DNA of 64,000 nt from Ixodes scapularis (taxonomy: Eukaryota > Arthropoda > Arachnida > Ixodida > Ixodidae): the NCBI RefSeq assembly GCF_016920785.2, contig NW_024609857.1:63775349-63839348 (forward strand), read 5' to 3'. This document shows positions 44,558 to 55,162 of this stretch, one piece after another; position 1 is the stretch's first letter, and every line of letters starts with the position of its first letter. The notes beneath the pieces are model-generated. The model saw only the letters and a list, made by a program, of their open reading frames with translations, had not been told where the DNA came from and ran no database searches. Both the position numbers and the translations under genes were made by a program.

Positions 44558-44852
44558 AAAAAATTGGCTTGCTCTTTATGTTTATACAGCCTTGATGGAG
44601 ATGCGCCTCAACGGGTAATCGGTCTCTTAGCTGTAGATGAGAAATTTAGCCAGTGCGGTACAACCGCTAACCTGGGGTCTTTAACGTGCATCACGCAGTA
44701 GTGATCACACGAACGCGTGCCGGTACGAAACTCATCCAGATCGAAACGGGCGGGGGCGGCGGGGATCGAGCCCAGGAGGTTCCTAGCGCAAGCTTTCGCT
44801 CCACGCTCCGAGCTAAGACGTGTTAGCCCACTCGGCCACTTCCTCCCCACAG
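44558..44852 (-). mobile_element. tRNA-derived SINE
   Basis: Read on the minus strand, it starts GTGGGGAGGAAG and has a tRNA-like head with A box TGGCCGAGTGGGCTAA and B box GGCTCGATCCC. A body follows containing GCACGTTAAAGACCCCAGG, then an AT-rich tail. An 8-bp duplication GTTTCAGA flanks it (44550-44557, 44853-44860), and it splits a unit of the 285-bp repeat. Pol III would transcribe such an element; mobilisation would need a LINE in trans. Confidence 0.75.
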
Positions 44853-45503
44853 GTTTCAGACGTATGCCACGGTGAATTATCCCGAAAGGGAATGAAAGTC
44901 TCCGGCACGCAGGCCAAGGTTGTGGGAAACGCGCTTATCCTTTACTAGTCTGGTACGTGAACACATACTGACGCCCTACAGTTGTACGTGCGATGATGTC
45001 TCGATCCTTTTCGGAGACAGGGAAAGGGTGGCAACTGTTTGCACAGAGAAACCCAATTCAACGCGGCCTTACACGATCCTTCGCGATATGACACGTTGGA
45101 GGCGGTCACACGCTCAGCTGTCTGCGTCGCGGAGATGGTATCGTCTGCTATTGGTTTGCCGCTGTGGCTTATCCCGAAAGGGAAGTTTCCGGCATGCAGG
45201 CAAACGTGGGAAACACGCGCTCATCCTCGACTATTCTGGTACGTGGACACAGACTGGCGCCGTACAGTTGTACGTGCTATGAAACCCGAACAACGCGGCC
45301 TTGCACGATGCGCGTGAGATGACGGGTTGGAGGCGGTCACACGCTCAGTTGATATCTGCGGCGCGCGGGAAGATATCGTCTGCTCCTGGAGAAAATAAGT
45401 TTCAGATGTGTGCCGCGGTGACTTATCCCGAAAGGGGATACAAGTTTACTGAACGCAGGCAAAGGTCGTGGGAAGCACGCTCATCTTCTACGAGCTGTGG
45501 CTA

Positions 45504-45510
45504 TATAACG
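45504..45510 (+). promoter_or_regulatory. Candidate TATA box of the THAP gene
   Basis: TATATAA (context GGCTATATAACG) lies about 85 bases before the ATG at 45593, just downstream of the 285-bp repeats. A start site near 45530-45540 would give a 5' leader of about 55 bases. Confidence 0.45.
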
Positions 45511-45592
45511 TGGAACACGGATCAGAAGGACCATTGCACTGCTGTGCACTGCGCAGTTCCGACTCCGAGTGTTTTAGTCATTGGAATGCAGA

Positions 45593-45663
45593 ATGAAAAG
45601 TTGCTGTATATGTGGTGCAGGTGCCAAAGGGTTTCTGCATCGATTTCCAAGAGATCCTCAACG
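45593..45663 (+). CDS. THAP-domain gene, exon 1
   Basis: ATG (A at -3) begins MKSCCICGAGAK, followed by GFLHRFPRDPQ and CG, then a GTAAGC donor (phase 2). This is the N-terminal half of a THAP zinc finger: the first two Cys ligands near the start and the conserved FHxFP-type segment with the invariant Pro. The exon joins in phase to 47900, where the invariant Trp, C-x2-H and AVP box follow. An out-of-frame ATG seven bases upstream (45586) could act as a competing start. THAP proteins bind DNA in a sequence-specific, zinc-dependent manner; many derive from or resemble transposases. The family call rests on motif order and spacing. Confidence 0.75.
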
Positions 45664-47899
45664 GTAAGCAAACAATTTATATTTCCATTTTGTCTTCAAT
45701 CTCACTCTGCAATTCGTAGAAATTAGTTAAATTGCTGTAATTTTTTTTAAGGGTGTAGTTTTCTTTTTTCTTCCGTTTTTTATGGCATTGCGCGCGTATA
45801 CTCTTTCTTAGATTGAATCCCATGATGAACGGAATGAAGCGATCGAATTTGTCTTCTTTTTTGTGAATTCGATGCAAAACAGATTCACATGTGCTAGCTG
45901 CTACGCATCCCTCGCTTCACGTTTGATTTATTGCGAAAGCAATTAATACCACAAGCGAGGGAGAGAAAAAAAACGGACATACGACGATGGTGGGGATATC
46001 GCAACAATGCAGGCTTTATAACTGACAGCCATGCCTGCCTCCTCTATGTGCACCTTCAATTGGTCTTCGTCGTTCCCAGCGCTATTACCGAGAGTGCGCA
46101 CTCGGCGAGCGCGCAGCTATCATGCAAGTGCTCGGTTTGGCAGCTTCAGGCCAGCTTCTCTCGTGTGTGCCTTTTTCTCGTCCGTCTTTTTTCGCACTAT
46201 TTAGTTTCTACACCTGAATTATTTAATTTACTTTGGTAATTTTCCCTCATACTCTGCTTTCATTGCACGTCGCGTGACGCATTGCTCGATCGATTTTGTT
46301 AATTTGTCTGCGAAACAAGACCATTATGTAGCGTGATAGTTAAAAAACATCGCCTAAAAATTATTAAAAAAAGTTTCCTGCGCATTTTAGGGCCATATTC
46401 GCCGTAGTAAAGTAAACCGGGAGTGAGCGATAGACGTAGATTATCTTGTCATATAGCAAAAATTCATATACATTTTCTTACGATCACGAATTAATTTTTT
46501 TCTCTGCTTTACATCTGTAGCAATCTCTCACCTAAAAAAAAAAAAAAATTAGAATATATTTTTGCTTATGCTGCGAATGTAGTTACACGCAATGTACGTG
46601 CTCGCGTCAGCAGTGGTAACTTTTAAATAAAAAGTCTAAAAATTTGATCTTGCACTCGGAATGCCTTACGTGAGGCGCATGGTCATCATTGTTTTTGGTG
46701 CAAAGCATAGCTTTTACCTGCCCGCCAGAGTGGGTCAGGATCACTTTGTTATAATTCATTATTTTATTCATCTAATGGCCAGTTCGTCTGGGCCTGCACC
46801 GCAACCGTCCTGTGCAGTAAACTCTTTCCACTTCAGTACACAAAAGACTGGTGGGGAGAGAAGGAAGCCCCCTCTCCCCTCTAGCCTTCCGTGTACCACG
46901 AACCGCACTGCACCAGAGCGATGCGGGCCCAGACAAATTGGCCATAAGTTGTATGGGGTAATACGACTAAAACGAACCCAGACAGATTATATAGCACGAA
47001 AGAATAAGGTTTTCTGTTTAGTAGCCAATATTCGCATAAAAATGTAAAAAAGATAAAATATAAAATGGAGCGAAAACCCTTGATTTTAGAAATACCATTT
47101 ATTTAGATATGCATGTATCATTGTTGTGTTTACTTGTAATTTTTTATGTATATATTTTTTTTAGACTTGTGTATGTGCTGACTATCGTACCAGGATCTGT
47201 ATGGGAGGCAGGAACAAAACTGGTATACAGCCATTCTATCTTGAGCAGCTTTTGTCCTGGCTCCCTCTCCATAAATTGGAGTAAGGAAAAATAAATTTAA
47301 TTGACAATCTCAGTGTCTTTGTGTTCATCGAGCCACCTGGGAGAGAGCTCACAAACCAGTTAGCAAACGCCGTTTTTGCTTTCTTTGTAATATTTCACCA
47401 GCTTCGAGTTGAACTCTAAAAAAATTGGGCACAAAACCTCTAATGAAACGACGTTTGCATGCCCAGTTTCAGGAATGTATGTTTGGAATTAGAATTTTGG
47501 AGGGCAGGCCGAGTGTACTGGTCCTTACGGCTGCACCCTGTAATCGAGAGCGCCTTTGGCTGACTTTTAAAAAATTTTCAGAAAATTGCTTACAACTGTA
47601 GACTAAGGTAATGGTTGTTCTGAAAGTTTAGCATCTGGTTTGGATTGCTAGTTCTACATTTGGGTGTAGGAGTGTCCGGCAATGCATAGTCTATTTTGCA
47701 ATAAAACAAAAAGAAAAAAACTTTTTTTTTTTGGGGGGGGGGGGGGAGGGGAGGGGAGTGGGGGGATTCACCATGTATGTATATGCACAAACATATAGGG
47801 ATATTGGTTAGGAAAATAATCTCATCACTGTCATAGCAGCATTTACCAAAGTCAAGGTGCGTGCTTAATTATGAAGAAATGCTTTCATGACAATTGCAG

Positions 47900-48061
47900 G
47901 CTGCAGCTTTGGCTCCAGGCTATTGGGAGTAGCACTCTGCAGGCAGTAGAGCACCAAACTCTACACAACCAATACAGGCTTTGCAACGGACATTTTAAGG
48001 ACAACGATTTTACAAGCACCGTGCAGAGATGGCTAACCAAATTTGCAGTACCAAGCCTAAG
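47900..48061 (+). CDS. THAP-domain gene, exon 2
   Basis: The acceptor CAATTGCAG opens 162 nt (54 codons, phase 2 at both ends), closed by AG and a GTAAGC donor. It reads LQLWLQAIGS, then YRLCNGHFKDNDF, then TKFAVPSL. Together with exon 1 this gives Cys4/5-x-Cys7 ... Cys52-x2-His55, with 44 residues between the second and third ligands (the family range is 35-50). The invariant Pro19, Trp28, Phe56 and Pro75 are all present and the AVPS box is at the end: a complete C2CH THAP domain of about 78 residues. No domain lesion is seen. What follows in phase is the proline-rich exon array. Confidence 0.8.
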
Positions 48062-48487
48062 GTAAGCATCAGATATATGTCACTCTACAGCATGCATGAG
48101 GTGGCCCCTTTATTTTTTATCTGTTGGATGTAATAAATTTGACAAAAATATGTAGTCTTCTAAAAATCAAATTTTAAGTGACAATGTAACTATGCAGTGA
48201 TGAGCTTTAATTGTGTAGTTATGTATGAGGCAGTATTAAAATATTAGTGGAGCAGAATTTTATCGTCCGAATTCTAACGATTCTGCTATGGCATATTTCG
48301 ATTAGAGATACTACGCAGATGTGCAAGCTGGTGTGAATACGGGTAACAGTATTCCAAAGGGATCATTGTTTTTTTTTATATACTATTTGCCTTAGAAAAG
48401 ACACCCTATGATGGCAGTGAGTAATAAAATGTATCATTACATATATCCTCTCAAAATTTATGTTTAATGTACGACATTATGTTCCAG

Positions 48488-48598
48488 AGTCAGGTTGACT
48501 GCTCTGGGGGGGACGCACGCCACTTCACCGCCCGTGCCAAGCCCAGAGCGCGAGCCCTCGCAGCTGATCCCCTCGGAACCAAGCCAGGCGTGCCCTAA
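48488..48598 (+). CDS. THAP-domain gene, exon 3 (diverged proline-rich exon)
   Basis: After GTTCCAG, 111 nt stay open in phase 2, reading VRLTALGGTHATSPPVPSPE and then EPSQLIPSEPSQACP. The second half matches the repeated exons (PVPGPSQTIPSEPSQARP), and the length is exactly the same, so this is the ancestral or edge member of the array. The donor is weak (AA followed by GTCTCT instead of CA followed by GTAAGC). Its intron carries the palindromic insertion 48653-48820. Confidence 0.6.
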   Translation, partial: SQVDCSGGDARHFTARAKPRARALAADPLGTKPGVP

Positions 48599-48652
48599 GT
48601 CTCTTTCGTGCTTGTTGCATCGAATGTAAGAATGCTCTGGATACTCATTTTG

Positions 48653-48820
48653 AATTACAACTTGTGTTTGGGCGAGTTGGTTCATACTGATTTAAAAGGT
48701 TAAAAAGCGCAACCCAACAAGAACAATAAAGGCACGAAGACGACAGGACGAGCGCCCGTCCTGTCGTCTTCGTGCCTTTATTGTCCTTGTTGGGTTGCGC
48801 TTTTTAACCTTTTAAATCAG
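48653..48820. mobile_element. Palindromic (foldback) insertion of 168 bp with 11-bp duplication
   Basis: The duplication TACTCATTTTG is present on both sides (48642-48652, 48821-48831) and interrupts the array intron. The first 33 bases (AATTACAACTTGTG...GGTTCAT) are unique. The rest is two arms of about 65 bases that are inverted complements with a single mismatch, meeting at GGACGAGCGCCCGTCC. No ORF. The length of the duplication does not fit hAT or mariner; Mutator-like or LINE-mediated insertion are possible. Confidence 0.8.
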
Positions 48821-48848
48821 TACTCATTTTGCTTTTTGCCCTCTCCAG

Positions 48849-50255
48849 ACTTCCCGGCCCAGAGCCGAGCCAGACGTTGCCTGTCCTTCTGGCCGTGCCA
48901 AGCCCAGTGCCCGGGCCCTCGCAAACGATCCCCTCGGAACCAAGCCAGGCACGCCCTCAGTAAGCGGTGCTCTTTTGTTTTGCTTGTTTGGTGCTCTTTC
49001 GTTTTGCTTGTTGCATCGAATGCAAGAATGCTCTGGATATCCATTTTGCTTTTTGCCCTCTCCAGACTTCCCGGCCCAGAGCCGAGCCAGACGTTGCCTG
49101 TCCTTCTGGCCGTGCCAAGCCCAGTGCCCGGGCGATCGCAAACGATCCCCTCGAAACCAAGCCAGGCACGCCCTCAGTAAGCGGTGCTCTATTGTTTTGC
49201 TTGTTTGGTGCTCTTTCGTTTTGCTTGTTGCATCGAATGCAAGAATGCTCTGGATATCCATTTTGCTTTTTGCCCTCTCCAGACTTCCCGGCCCAGAGCC
49301 GAGCCAGACGTTGCCTGTCCTTCTGGCCGTGCCAAGCCCAGTGCCCGGGCCCTCGCAAACGATCCCCTCGGAACCAAGCCAGGCACGCCCTCAGTAAGCG
49401 GTGCTCTTTTGTTTTGCTTGTTTGGTGCTCTTTCGTTTTGCTTGTTGCATCGAATGCAAGAATGCTCTGGATATCCATTTTGCTTTTTGCCCTCTCCAGA
49501 CTTCCCGGCCCAGAGCCGAGCCAGACGTTGCCTGTCCTTCTGGCCGTGCCAAGCCCAGTGCCCGGGCGATCGCAAACGATCCCCTCGAAACCAAGCCAGG
49601 CACGCCCTCAGTAAGCGGTGCTCTTTTGTTTTGCTTGTTTGGTGCTCTTTCGTTTTGCTTGTTGCATTGAATGCAAGAATGCTCTGGATATCCATTTTGC
49701 TTTTTGCCCTCTCCAGACTTCCCGGCCCAGAGCCGAGCCAGACGTTGCCTGTCCTTCTGGCCGTGCCAAGCCCAGTGCCCGGGCCCTCTCAAACGATCCC
49801 CTCGGAACCAAGCCAGGCACGCCCTCAGTAAGCGGTGCTCTTTTGTTTTGCTTGTTTGGTGCTCTTTCGTTTTGCTTGTTGCATCGAATGCAAGAATGCT
49901 CTGGATATCCATTTTGCTTGCCCTCTCCAGACTTCCCGGCCCAGAGCCGAGCCAGACGTTGCCTGTCCTGGCCGTGCCAAGCCCAGTGCCCGGGCCCTCG
50001 CAAACGATCCCCTCGGAACCAAGCCAGGCACGCCCTCAGTAAGCGGTGCTCTTTTGTTTTGCTTGTTTGGTGCTCTTTCGTTTTGCTTGTTGCATCGAAT
50101 GCAAGAATGCTCTGGATATCCATTTTGCTTTTTGCCCTCTCCAAACTTCCCGGCCCAGAGCCGAGCCAGACGTTGCTTGTCCTTCTGGCCGTGCCAAGCC
50201 CAGTGCCCGGGCCCTCGCAAACGATCCCCTCGAAACCAAGCCAGGCACGCCCTCA
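48849..50255 (+). CDS. THAP-domain gene, first block of 7 tandem proline-rich exons
   Basis: Exons at 48849-48959, 49066-49176, 49283-49393, 49500-49610, 49717-49827, 49931-50038 and 50145-50255. Each follows TTTGCTTTTTGCCCTCTCCAG and ends CCTCA before GTAAGCGG, phase 2-2. The 37-residue unit reads LPGPEPSQTLPVLLAVPSPV, then PGPSQTIPSEPSQARP plus a Gln completed across the junction. The sixth copy has an in-frame 3-nt deletion (108 nt). The seventh has CCAA instead of CCAG, so its acceptor is lost and it would be skipped without changing frame. Introns are 106 nt. The product segment would be a Pro/Ser-rich, probably extended, region after the THAP domain. An alternative view is a noncoding satellite derived from such a gene. 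Confidence 0.55.
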
Positions 50256-50270
50256 GTAAGCGGTGCTCTT
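48849..50270 (+). repeat. 217-bp tandem repeat, block 1
   Basis: About 6.5 units more than 95 percent identical, each an exon-intron pair. GGGCCCTCGC and GGGCGATCGC variants alternate in units 1-4, so the block contains a duplicated 434-bp dimer. The block is cut at 50270 by the 6,960-bp transposon and resumes at 57231. Confidence 0.95.
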
Positions 50271-50555
50271 CCCAGTTAAAAATTCCCATTAAATTCCAAT
50301 TGGAATTTCCAATTGGTACCAGCTAGGTTTTGGGACAACCAATTGGTCACTGCAATGGGAACCAATAGACCGATCTCACGAGGAGTTGCGCGACGCCACC
50401 GCTGCCGCGGTGCATTCTGGTACCTGTAGTTCTCCCCAGTTTTCCGGCCGCGTCGGCGCGCATTGTACGCCCGGTGTTTGGAAATTTTCGGGTTAGCACG
50501 AGAGTTTTAGCTAGGTGTTGACTCATGGTTTTCAATCGGTGGCTTCACATGTTGT

Positions 50556-50700
50556 ATGCCACGGAGCTATAATAACAGCACCAGGCAAAAAGGCCTCGGA
50601 TATTATGTCTTCCCGCAAGAAAGAAGCATGGCAAAGAAAGGTCAACAGAGCCGGACAGAGCGGCAGGAAAAATGGCGTTTTACGATTTGTTTCGCAATTT
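50556..50700 (+). pseudogene. Possible decayed THAP-like N-terminus of the transposon
   Basis: ATG at 50556 opens MPRSYNNSTRQKGLGYYVFP. The +1 frame then supplies RKKEAWQRKVNRAGQSGRK. FP followed after a few residues by a Trp in a basic helix is the THAP pattern, but the expected Cys ligands are missing and a shift separates the halves. Weak call. Confidence 0.3.
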
Positions 50701-53700
50701 GCTTTATAATTTATATACAATTATTGCACGTCAGCTAAAATATGTAAGATTACAGGGCACAAGACATGCAGCGTGCCGAAGTGTTTCGTAAGCTGGAATC
50801 TCTGACCATTTGCTCCGTAGCGGCCTATTCGTTGGTCTATCTCAAATAGGACCTCCGCACTGCTTTGCGGAGAACGCTTTTAATACACTTCTTACTCGGT
50901 GTATTTTGGTGGTTATAACAGTTATTGCGACGACATGTTTCAAGCACAACTGTGCTTCAAACGATCAGGACAATCATTAAAAAAGAGCAGCGATTCCCGA
51001 TATGCACCACTTGATATAAAACAACTTTTTTTCGGAAGCAGCCTTCATTTTTTTTTCATACCAACGCGAAAAGATTACATAATGCAATTTAGAAGTGAAA
51101 CACGTACTTACCACCAAAAATGTAACAAACGAACCTGATCCATTTTGTGGTGGTCTATTAGGCTGGGTTTACTGACCCATTCTGCACTAGCACCAGTCCA
51201 GACCGCAGAAAAAAGCTTCCCCCGTCGCGCGACTGTTAGCGTTCGGATCTTGCGCAAACAAAATAAAACTGAATAGAAACTGTGCACAAAAAATCATCTC
51301 CACCCCAAGCTTTCAGGTATCTGGCATGGTTGCTTCTTTTTGATAGATGCCAATTATTACGGCGCGTCAGGCATGGCCTTTCTGTAGATCAGTTATTTGT
51401 GAGCAGGCTTCTCCAGCTGTTCATCTGTACTCTGTCGCACAGGCTGTCAACCAGAATGAAACAACTTTTAGAAAACTATCGCTGACTGAGAAAGTCTATT
51501 TAGCTCCTCTTACTTGATGGCTGATTAAACGTTATGCACAAGTCTGAGCACCACCAAGCTCAGTTTTTTTATCACATTTGATGCTGTTCCGTGGTGCTAC
51601 ACTGAGCATGGTCCCCCGAATTTTCTTGTTCTTTGCTATTAGCCCCGAGAGCGAACACAAGCGTCGCTGCGGTCGCCGCGCCCTGATTGGGTGAGGTGTA
51701 CTGTGACGTCAGGGGAAGGACTACACTCCGCGATCTCGTATCGGCTCGCTTCCCAGCACCGGTTTCCTGGTTTGGCGTTGCGTGCCGCAAGCTCTTCGAG
51801 GAGCTGGACTTCGTTTACCCGGTTTGCAAAACGTTGAGTTAGGCCGATATTGACGTGCTTCCGTACATTTTGTAAGCGTGCTTGTCCCTTTTACCTTTAA
51901 AATCGGGTTACAAATCCCGAAAGCTATCGGCCGAGGCAATTCCGCCGATGAACCTCCCCGTCCGTCCACACGACACAAGGCAATCTTGCGAAGGATCGGT
52001 GAAGCGCAAGTGTTTCCGACGCTGGAATTCTGTTCCTTGCATGTTCATGATTTAAGACGATATTACATCCCGCTTTCAAGGCATTTGAAGTGGCATTTAT
52101 ATCATGGGCCTTTGGGTGGTCGGCAAATTAGCTCGCGACCCCAACTCTGCGCTGCCACTCTGCATGCGCTTGTTCGCAGATGTTTTAAAGGCCCTGCGTC
52201 TGATGATCTTGGAAGTGCTCGTGGAAAAGGGCTGTTTTACACTAATGTAGCTTGTTCGTGAATTAATTATATAGTTTATACACGTATGCAGGCATATTTC
52301 TTAGAAGCTGCACAATTACTGGAAATTAGTTCGTATGGTAGCAGCAAAAACGGCCGAATCGTTATTAGTAGCCTGTATGATATGTATTGAACTGCCAAAA
52401 TATGCACGGCAATAGTGACGTAATAGGGAATGTTTATACTTTTTCCTGTCATTTTTTATTCCAGCCTTGGGTATTCCAAAAATACACCGTTTAGTCTGAA
52501 TTGTCATTTCCAATTAAAAGAGACACTGGTGCAGTCTGTCTATGCTGGAAAAAGCGATGAAGAAACTTCATCGTGACGTCGCCGGTGGGAGGAGCCTAAT
52601 CTCAATCGGCGGCGAACTCAACTGGCAGGGAACTTCATCGCGGCGCGTTGATGACGTCGACGGAGAGTGGCGATTAAGTTGAAACTTCATCGGGATTTGT
52701 CCCCAAAATATGTCCCTAGAGGGAAATGCGCAACGCCGCATCGAAAGGTCTCGTAAAAGCAACATTTTTAACTTCTGAAAAGGTATAATGCGGTACAATC
52801 TAAATATAATTACCGGTGTCAAGTCTAGGTCGCATGAATCATGTCTTTCTACGTAAGTGAAACAATTTAGATGATCGCAATGCGTGAGCTGCATCGCGAT
52901 CGTGATGAATCGTCATGGCCGACGGTGGATGTCGCACGTAAAGTGCTCGTGTGTCTGTACAAAGATTTGCCTCACTTTTGGAATTTTTGCTGTCAAGTCG
53001 GGCTTTTTCACGTCGCGATTACCACTCGGCAGTCTGGTGGGGGACGTGAACCAAGTGTCCTCGCTGAACTCGAGGAGTAGGACAGAATCTTGGCCCATAT
53101 GAGAAAGGTTCCTCGCTAAGACACGGAAGAAGGCGCATGATTTCGAGGGCGGACGCGCCTCGTCCGTCGCCACACGGCATCTCGGCTGCAGTGTCGGTAA
53201 GTAAGTGCATGACATCTCAATGGGCGGTTTTAGCGTACCGTTGCCGTGCGCAGCGAAATTGCTACAGGGAGCTCGCGCTGTAACTTCGAAGCATGCTTTT
53301 CAGCGCTCTTAAAGCCTTACCAGCCAGCCGCACCGTGGCCACCGCAGAACACGGTAACGGTCTCCTAAAACTTGCTACTTGTAGTAAACAGACACTGTGT
53401 TGTTTTTGGTCTTATTGACTTTGCACGAGTGTGCTGTCTCGTGATGTTTCTTTGAAAGCTCGGATCGTAGCGCTCAAGCTGACGAGTTAATTTCTCTAGA
53501 GCTGTTCATGAGGCACTCCGATACCTGAATTCTAAAGTGTAGGCAATGGGCATTACATCAACGCGGAACCAGAAAGGCTGCCAATTTGTTGTGCGTTAAC
53601 TTGTGTTTGATTGGATGATGCAGGACTCATCTGCTGTGGCCAAAGGTGCTAGTGAGGACCCAGCACAGATGGCAGCTCCACCACTACCAAATGGTAGGTA

Positions 53701-53880
53701 TAAAAAACAGTCTGGATTCATCTCCATAATACGTGGTTTGCGCCTTTGTCAGGACATGTATTATGCATGAGTGCCGTCGGTAGCCTCATGCTGGTGGCCA
53801 TTGATGTTGTGGGGTTGCAGCTTTGCTACATTGTGATCATGGTGAACTGTGCTGGCTCCAGTGGCCCAAAGTGACAGCTT

Positions 53881-54471
53881 TTGTACCCATCTCAGCAATT
53901 GCACGAAAATGTGAACATGACCTGCACTCTGCATAACTATGTAGAAGATGCTGTCATTAACATATTATTGCGCCTGGTCGGTAGCTCCCAAGGTGACCGT
54001 AGGTCCAACTGTGTTGATGTTTCTAGCAAGGTGACATCTCAGCAAGACTTACAAAAACTTAAGTGTACACATGGTGCAGAGACGATCCACACATGGTTAC
54101 TTGAGTTTTGTGTCGGACAAGACACAGATCCAATTAATGAGACTGTCAGGAAAAAGACGGTGCCTCCGGTCCTGTTTCCCAACAGCAACCTGCTTCCACC
54201 GAACATTCCCGGCAGCACCACATCTACCCACTGCCCTGAAATTGACAAGGGAATGACACTAAGACAAAACTGGCTCACCAATTCCAAAACCGGTGTCTGC
54301 TATTTATATAAAAGGTCCACTTCTAAAAATATTTGCTGCAAAGGGCTGTGGAAGCAGGACGCACCTGGCTGGGCATTGCCTGTCGAACTCGGCAAAATCA
54401 TTGGCGTGCAGTTTTGTATACTTCTCTTCATTTTTTGCACTCAGGTATTCACGTCCTCCACCTTTGGCTAG
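53881..54471 (+). other. Unassigned 196-codon ORF in the nested element
   Basis: Open from the second codon of a Gln/Asn-rich start through VEDAVINILLRLVGS, then LPPNIPGSTTSTHCPEIDKG, to a hydrophobic end. It contains possible donor/acceptor sites (AGCAAG then GTGACA) and no recognised domain. It may be part of the transposon gene or chance. Confidence 0.25.
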
Positions 54472-54662
54472 ATATCACAATCTGTCACAGTTGAGAGTAA
54501 GTGGCAGATGGTTCTCGCCACCACACAGAGCAATATTTTCTGCGTACTGAACTGGACCAACACGGACAAACTTTGTCATCATCACTTGACGGCTTAAACT
54601 TCTGCCTAGGCTTAGCCCAAGTGCCTGCACTAACACATATTTCCCCGCACGTCTCCGAGCAA

Positions 54663-55162
54663 GCGCGCCCGTGGCCGAATGGTTCTCGTACTTGGTTCCC
54701 ACACAAAGGGCCAAGGTTCGATTTCTGGCCGCGCATGCACCTTTTTGTTAATGTCCCGCACATCCACCAAAATTTCACGAATGTCAGATGGTCAGGTGAC
54801 GAATGAACAGAAACTGAACGTTTAATTTGGCAAACTTGTGCCGAAAACAAAAATACAAAAAGGTAGCATCACAGGCATCGAAGGTCGGCGGAGTAGCACG
54901 ATCGAGCGCAAGAGCGAGACTCTCTCTGTATCGCCACGCAGAGCCCCTCAAGTACATGCGTGGACTCCTGGAACAATCGGCATAGAAAGTTCGGTGCGTA
55001 GAACATTCTGACTTTGAACAAGCAATGGGATTCTTGAATTAAACCAGAATGCAACATTTACAGAAATAACAAAAAGGTGCATGTGCGGCCAGGCATCATA
55101 CCTCAGCCCTTTGTGTGCAAGCTAAGCACAATAACCATTCGGCCACGGGCAAGCTTGCTCGG
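54663..55162 (-). mobile_element. Composite: LTR fragment with tRNA-like modules in inverted orientation at both ends
   Basis: Read on the minus strand, 55162 to about 54773 is a diverged relative of LTR 1: a tRNA-like head (A box TGGCCGAATGGTTA), CACCTTTTTGTTA, AGAATGTTCTACGCACCGAA, a CACAAGTTTGCC/ATTAAACG stretch and an end at CGTGAAA. It is followed by the primer-site motif TTTTGGTGGATGTGC (to about 54751). Instead of gag, a second tRNA-like module follows in the opposite orientation (54663-54736 on +; B box GGTTCGATTTC), again with GCATGCACCTTTTTGTTA. The ends thus form an inverted repeat of about 95 bp around one LTR. Confidence 0.6.

Larger units (their letters stand above)
44371..45515. 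repeat. Three tandem units of about 285 bp upstream of the THAP gene
   Basis: ACACAAACTG, ACACATACTG and ACACAGACTG start equivalent blocks at 44373, 44961 and 45247. Each is followed by GTTGGAGGCGGTCACACGCT and then TTATCCCGAAAGGG. Spacing between units 2 and 3 is 286. Between 1 and 2 it is 588, which becomes 285 once the SINE and its duplication (303 bases) are removed. The units are diverged from one another (old). The last ends beside the TATA box at 45504. Confidence 0.75.
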
